Source of the DNA: Caulobacteraceae bacterium UBA6225
GTDB taxonomy: Bacteria; Pseudomonadota; Alphaproteobacteria; Caulobacterales; Caulobacteraceae
Assembly (NCBI GenBank): GCA_002441055.1
Contig: DJWR01000119.1
Location: 1 to 5,143 of the forward strand
Direction of reading: 5' to 3'
DNA: 5,143 nt
In this document: in pieces, positions 4,825-5,143 of the stretch
How the letters are laid out: every line of letters begins with the position of its first letter
Position numbering within the stretch: position 1 is the stretch's first letter
Notes under the pieces: generated by a model
The model's input: only the letters and a program-made list of their open reading frames with translations
What the model was told of the DNA's origin: nothing
Databases searched by the model: none
Made by a program: the position numbers and the translations under genes

Positions 4825-5143
4825 TTAGGGCTGTCGGCCCTGACCGCCGCCATTGCCATTTCCGGGATTGGCCGCCGGACCCGACGGGCCGCCGGCCGGA
4901 GGCCCGTTTGCATTCTCATTGCCGCCGCCCGGGCCGGCCGGCGCGGTGGCCGGGGGCCCATTGCCGTTGCCATTGCCAGCGGGGCCAGCCGGAACATCGG
5001 CCGGGGGCCCATTGCCATTGCTGTTGCCGGCAGCGGGGCCCGTGGCGACGTCAGCCGGCGGGCCGTTGCCGTTGCCATTGTTGGAGCCTGGGCCAGCCGG
5101 AACATTGGCGGAGGGGCCGTTACCATTGCCGTTGCCTGCATCG
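4825..5143 (-). CDS. C-terminus of a Gly/Asn/Pro/Ala-repeat protein (runs off right edge)
   Basis: The last 105 codons of a gene entering from the right edge are visible, ending at TAA 4827-4825. They encode a low-complexity tail made of five imperfect repeats of 17-18 residues with consensus GNGNGNGPPADVPAGPA, then a degenerate GNGNGGGQGRQP end. The frame is supported because repeat copies differ mainly at synonymous third positions (AAC/AAT, GGC/GGG) and keep the Gly-Asn and Pro-Pro-Ala pattern. The other open minus frame, from 5141, gives methionine-rich nonsense and runs into the CHASE2 gene. No domain is visible in this part. Such flexible Gly/Asn tails are typical of exported or surface proteins. 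FecR-domain proteins often neighbour CHASE2 genes, so a FecR-like or periplasmic protein is a guess. It is probably co-transcribed with the CHASE2-EAL gene. Confidence 0.75.
   Translation of the reverse strand, partial: DAGNGNGNGPSANVPAGPGSNNGNGNGPPADVATGPAAGNSNGNGPPADVPAGPAGNGNGNGPPATAPAGPGGGNENANGPPAGGPSGPAANPGNGNGGGQGRQP
4827..4841 (-). promoter_or_regulatory. Hairpin at the repeat-gene/CHASE2-EAL junction
   Basis: AGGGC (4841-4837) and GCCCT (4831-4827), read on the minus strand, pair around CGACA and end at the stop codon of the repeat gene, eight bases before the ATG of the CHASE2-EAL gene. That ATG has no clear Shine-Dalgarno. The hairpin would be opened by ribosomes finishing the upstream gene, consistent with coupled translation. 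This role is inference. Confidence 0.35.
4828..5136 (-). repeat. Coding tandem repeat, about 54-bp period
   Basis: Units read on the minus strand lie at 5136-5083, 5082-5029, 5028-4978, 4977-4924 and 4923-4870, with a degenerate sixth at 4869-4828. The third unit is one codon short. Each begins with alternating Gly-Asn codons and continues Gly-Pro-Pro-Ala. The array probably continues beyond the edge, since the visible part starts only two codons before the first unit. Confidence 0.8.

Noticed and set aside
3290..4828. 512-codon open frame on the plus strand, antisense to the CHASE2-GGDEF-EAL gene
   Set aside because: It is rich in Gln, Gly, His and Arg without any fold or motif, and is the expected antisense shadow of a GC-rich gene whose minus-strand product has clear CHASE2 and EAL domains.
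4828..5136. Tandem repeat considered as a CRISPR array or non-coding satellite
   Set aside because: Units are contiguous without unique spacers, diverge at third codon positions and keep the reading frame, so they are coding repeats.
4828..5141. Methionine-rich minus-strand frame from 5141 crossing into the CHASE2-EAL gene
   Set aside because: It is an off-frame reading of the GGC-AAT repeat; the neighbouring frame gives a regular Gly-Asn/Pro-Pro-Ala repeat and stops right before the next gene.

Overview
The window is GC-rich, with strong G/C preference at third codon positions. It looks like chromosomal DNA of an alphaproteobacterium, most likely Caulobacteraceae (Caulobacter, Phenylobacterium or Brevundimonas). 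That assignment rests on remembered similarity of the ArgH N-terminus, the CspA-type cold-shock protein and the XRE regulator, not on a database search. No tRNA, rRNA, CRISPR array, insertion sequence, integrase or phage gene is visible, and no gene-free stretch exceeds 300 bases.

Left part (1-1246): the 5' end of argH (arginine biosynthesis, minus strand) runs off the left edge. It is divergent from a membrane-anchored TlpA-type thioredoxin (plus strand). The two predicted start codons abut as a CATATG palindrome with no base between them. A small cold-shock protein gene follows on the plus strand after a 166-base gap that probably holds its promoter and 5' leader. It ends at a strong hairpin with T tracts on both sides.

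Middle (1327-2428): two small minus-strand genes converge on that terminator. One is an XRE-family helix-turn-helix regulator, best read from a TTG start with a textbook ribosome binding site. The other, upstream of it, encodes a 93-residue protein with a CxxxxC/CxC putative zinc ribbon. The 250 bases upstream of the latter hold an AT-rich island with inverted repeats and three small potential hairpins, so they are probably its promoter and leader.

Right part (2429-5143): a 796-residue inner-membrane protein with a CHASE2 sensor domain, three membrane helices, a degenerate GGDEF domain and an EAL domain with all catalytic residues is predicted to be a signal-controlled cyclic-di-GMP phosphodiesterase. 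Five bases upstream ends a gene whose visible C-terminus is a Gly/Asn/Pro/Ala tandem repeat of about 18 residues. The two form a probable operon; partnership with a secreted or FecR-like protein is inference. Most of the window is ordinary housekeeping and signalling DNA. The points most worth a second look are the abutting divergent start codons, the repeat protein coupled to the CHASE2-EAL gene, and the structured leader of the zinc-ribbon gene.
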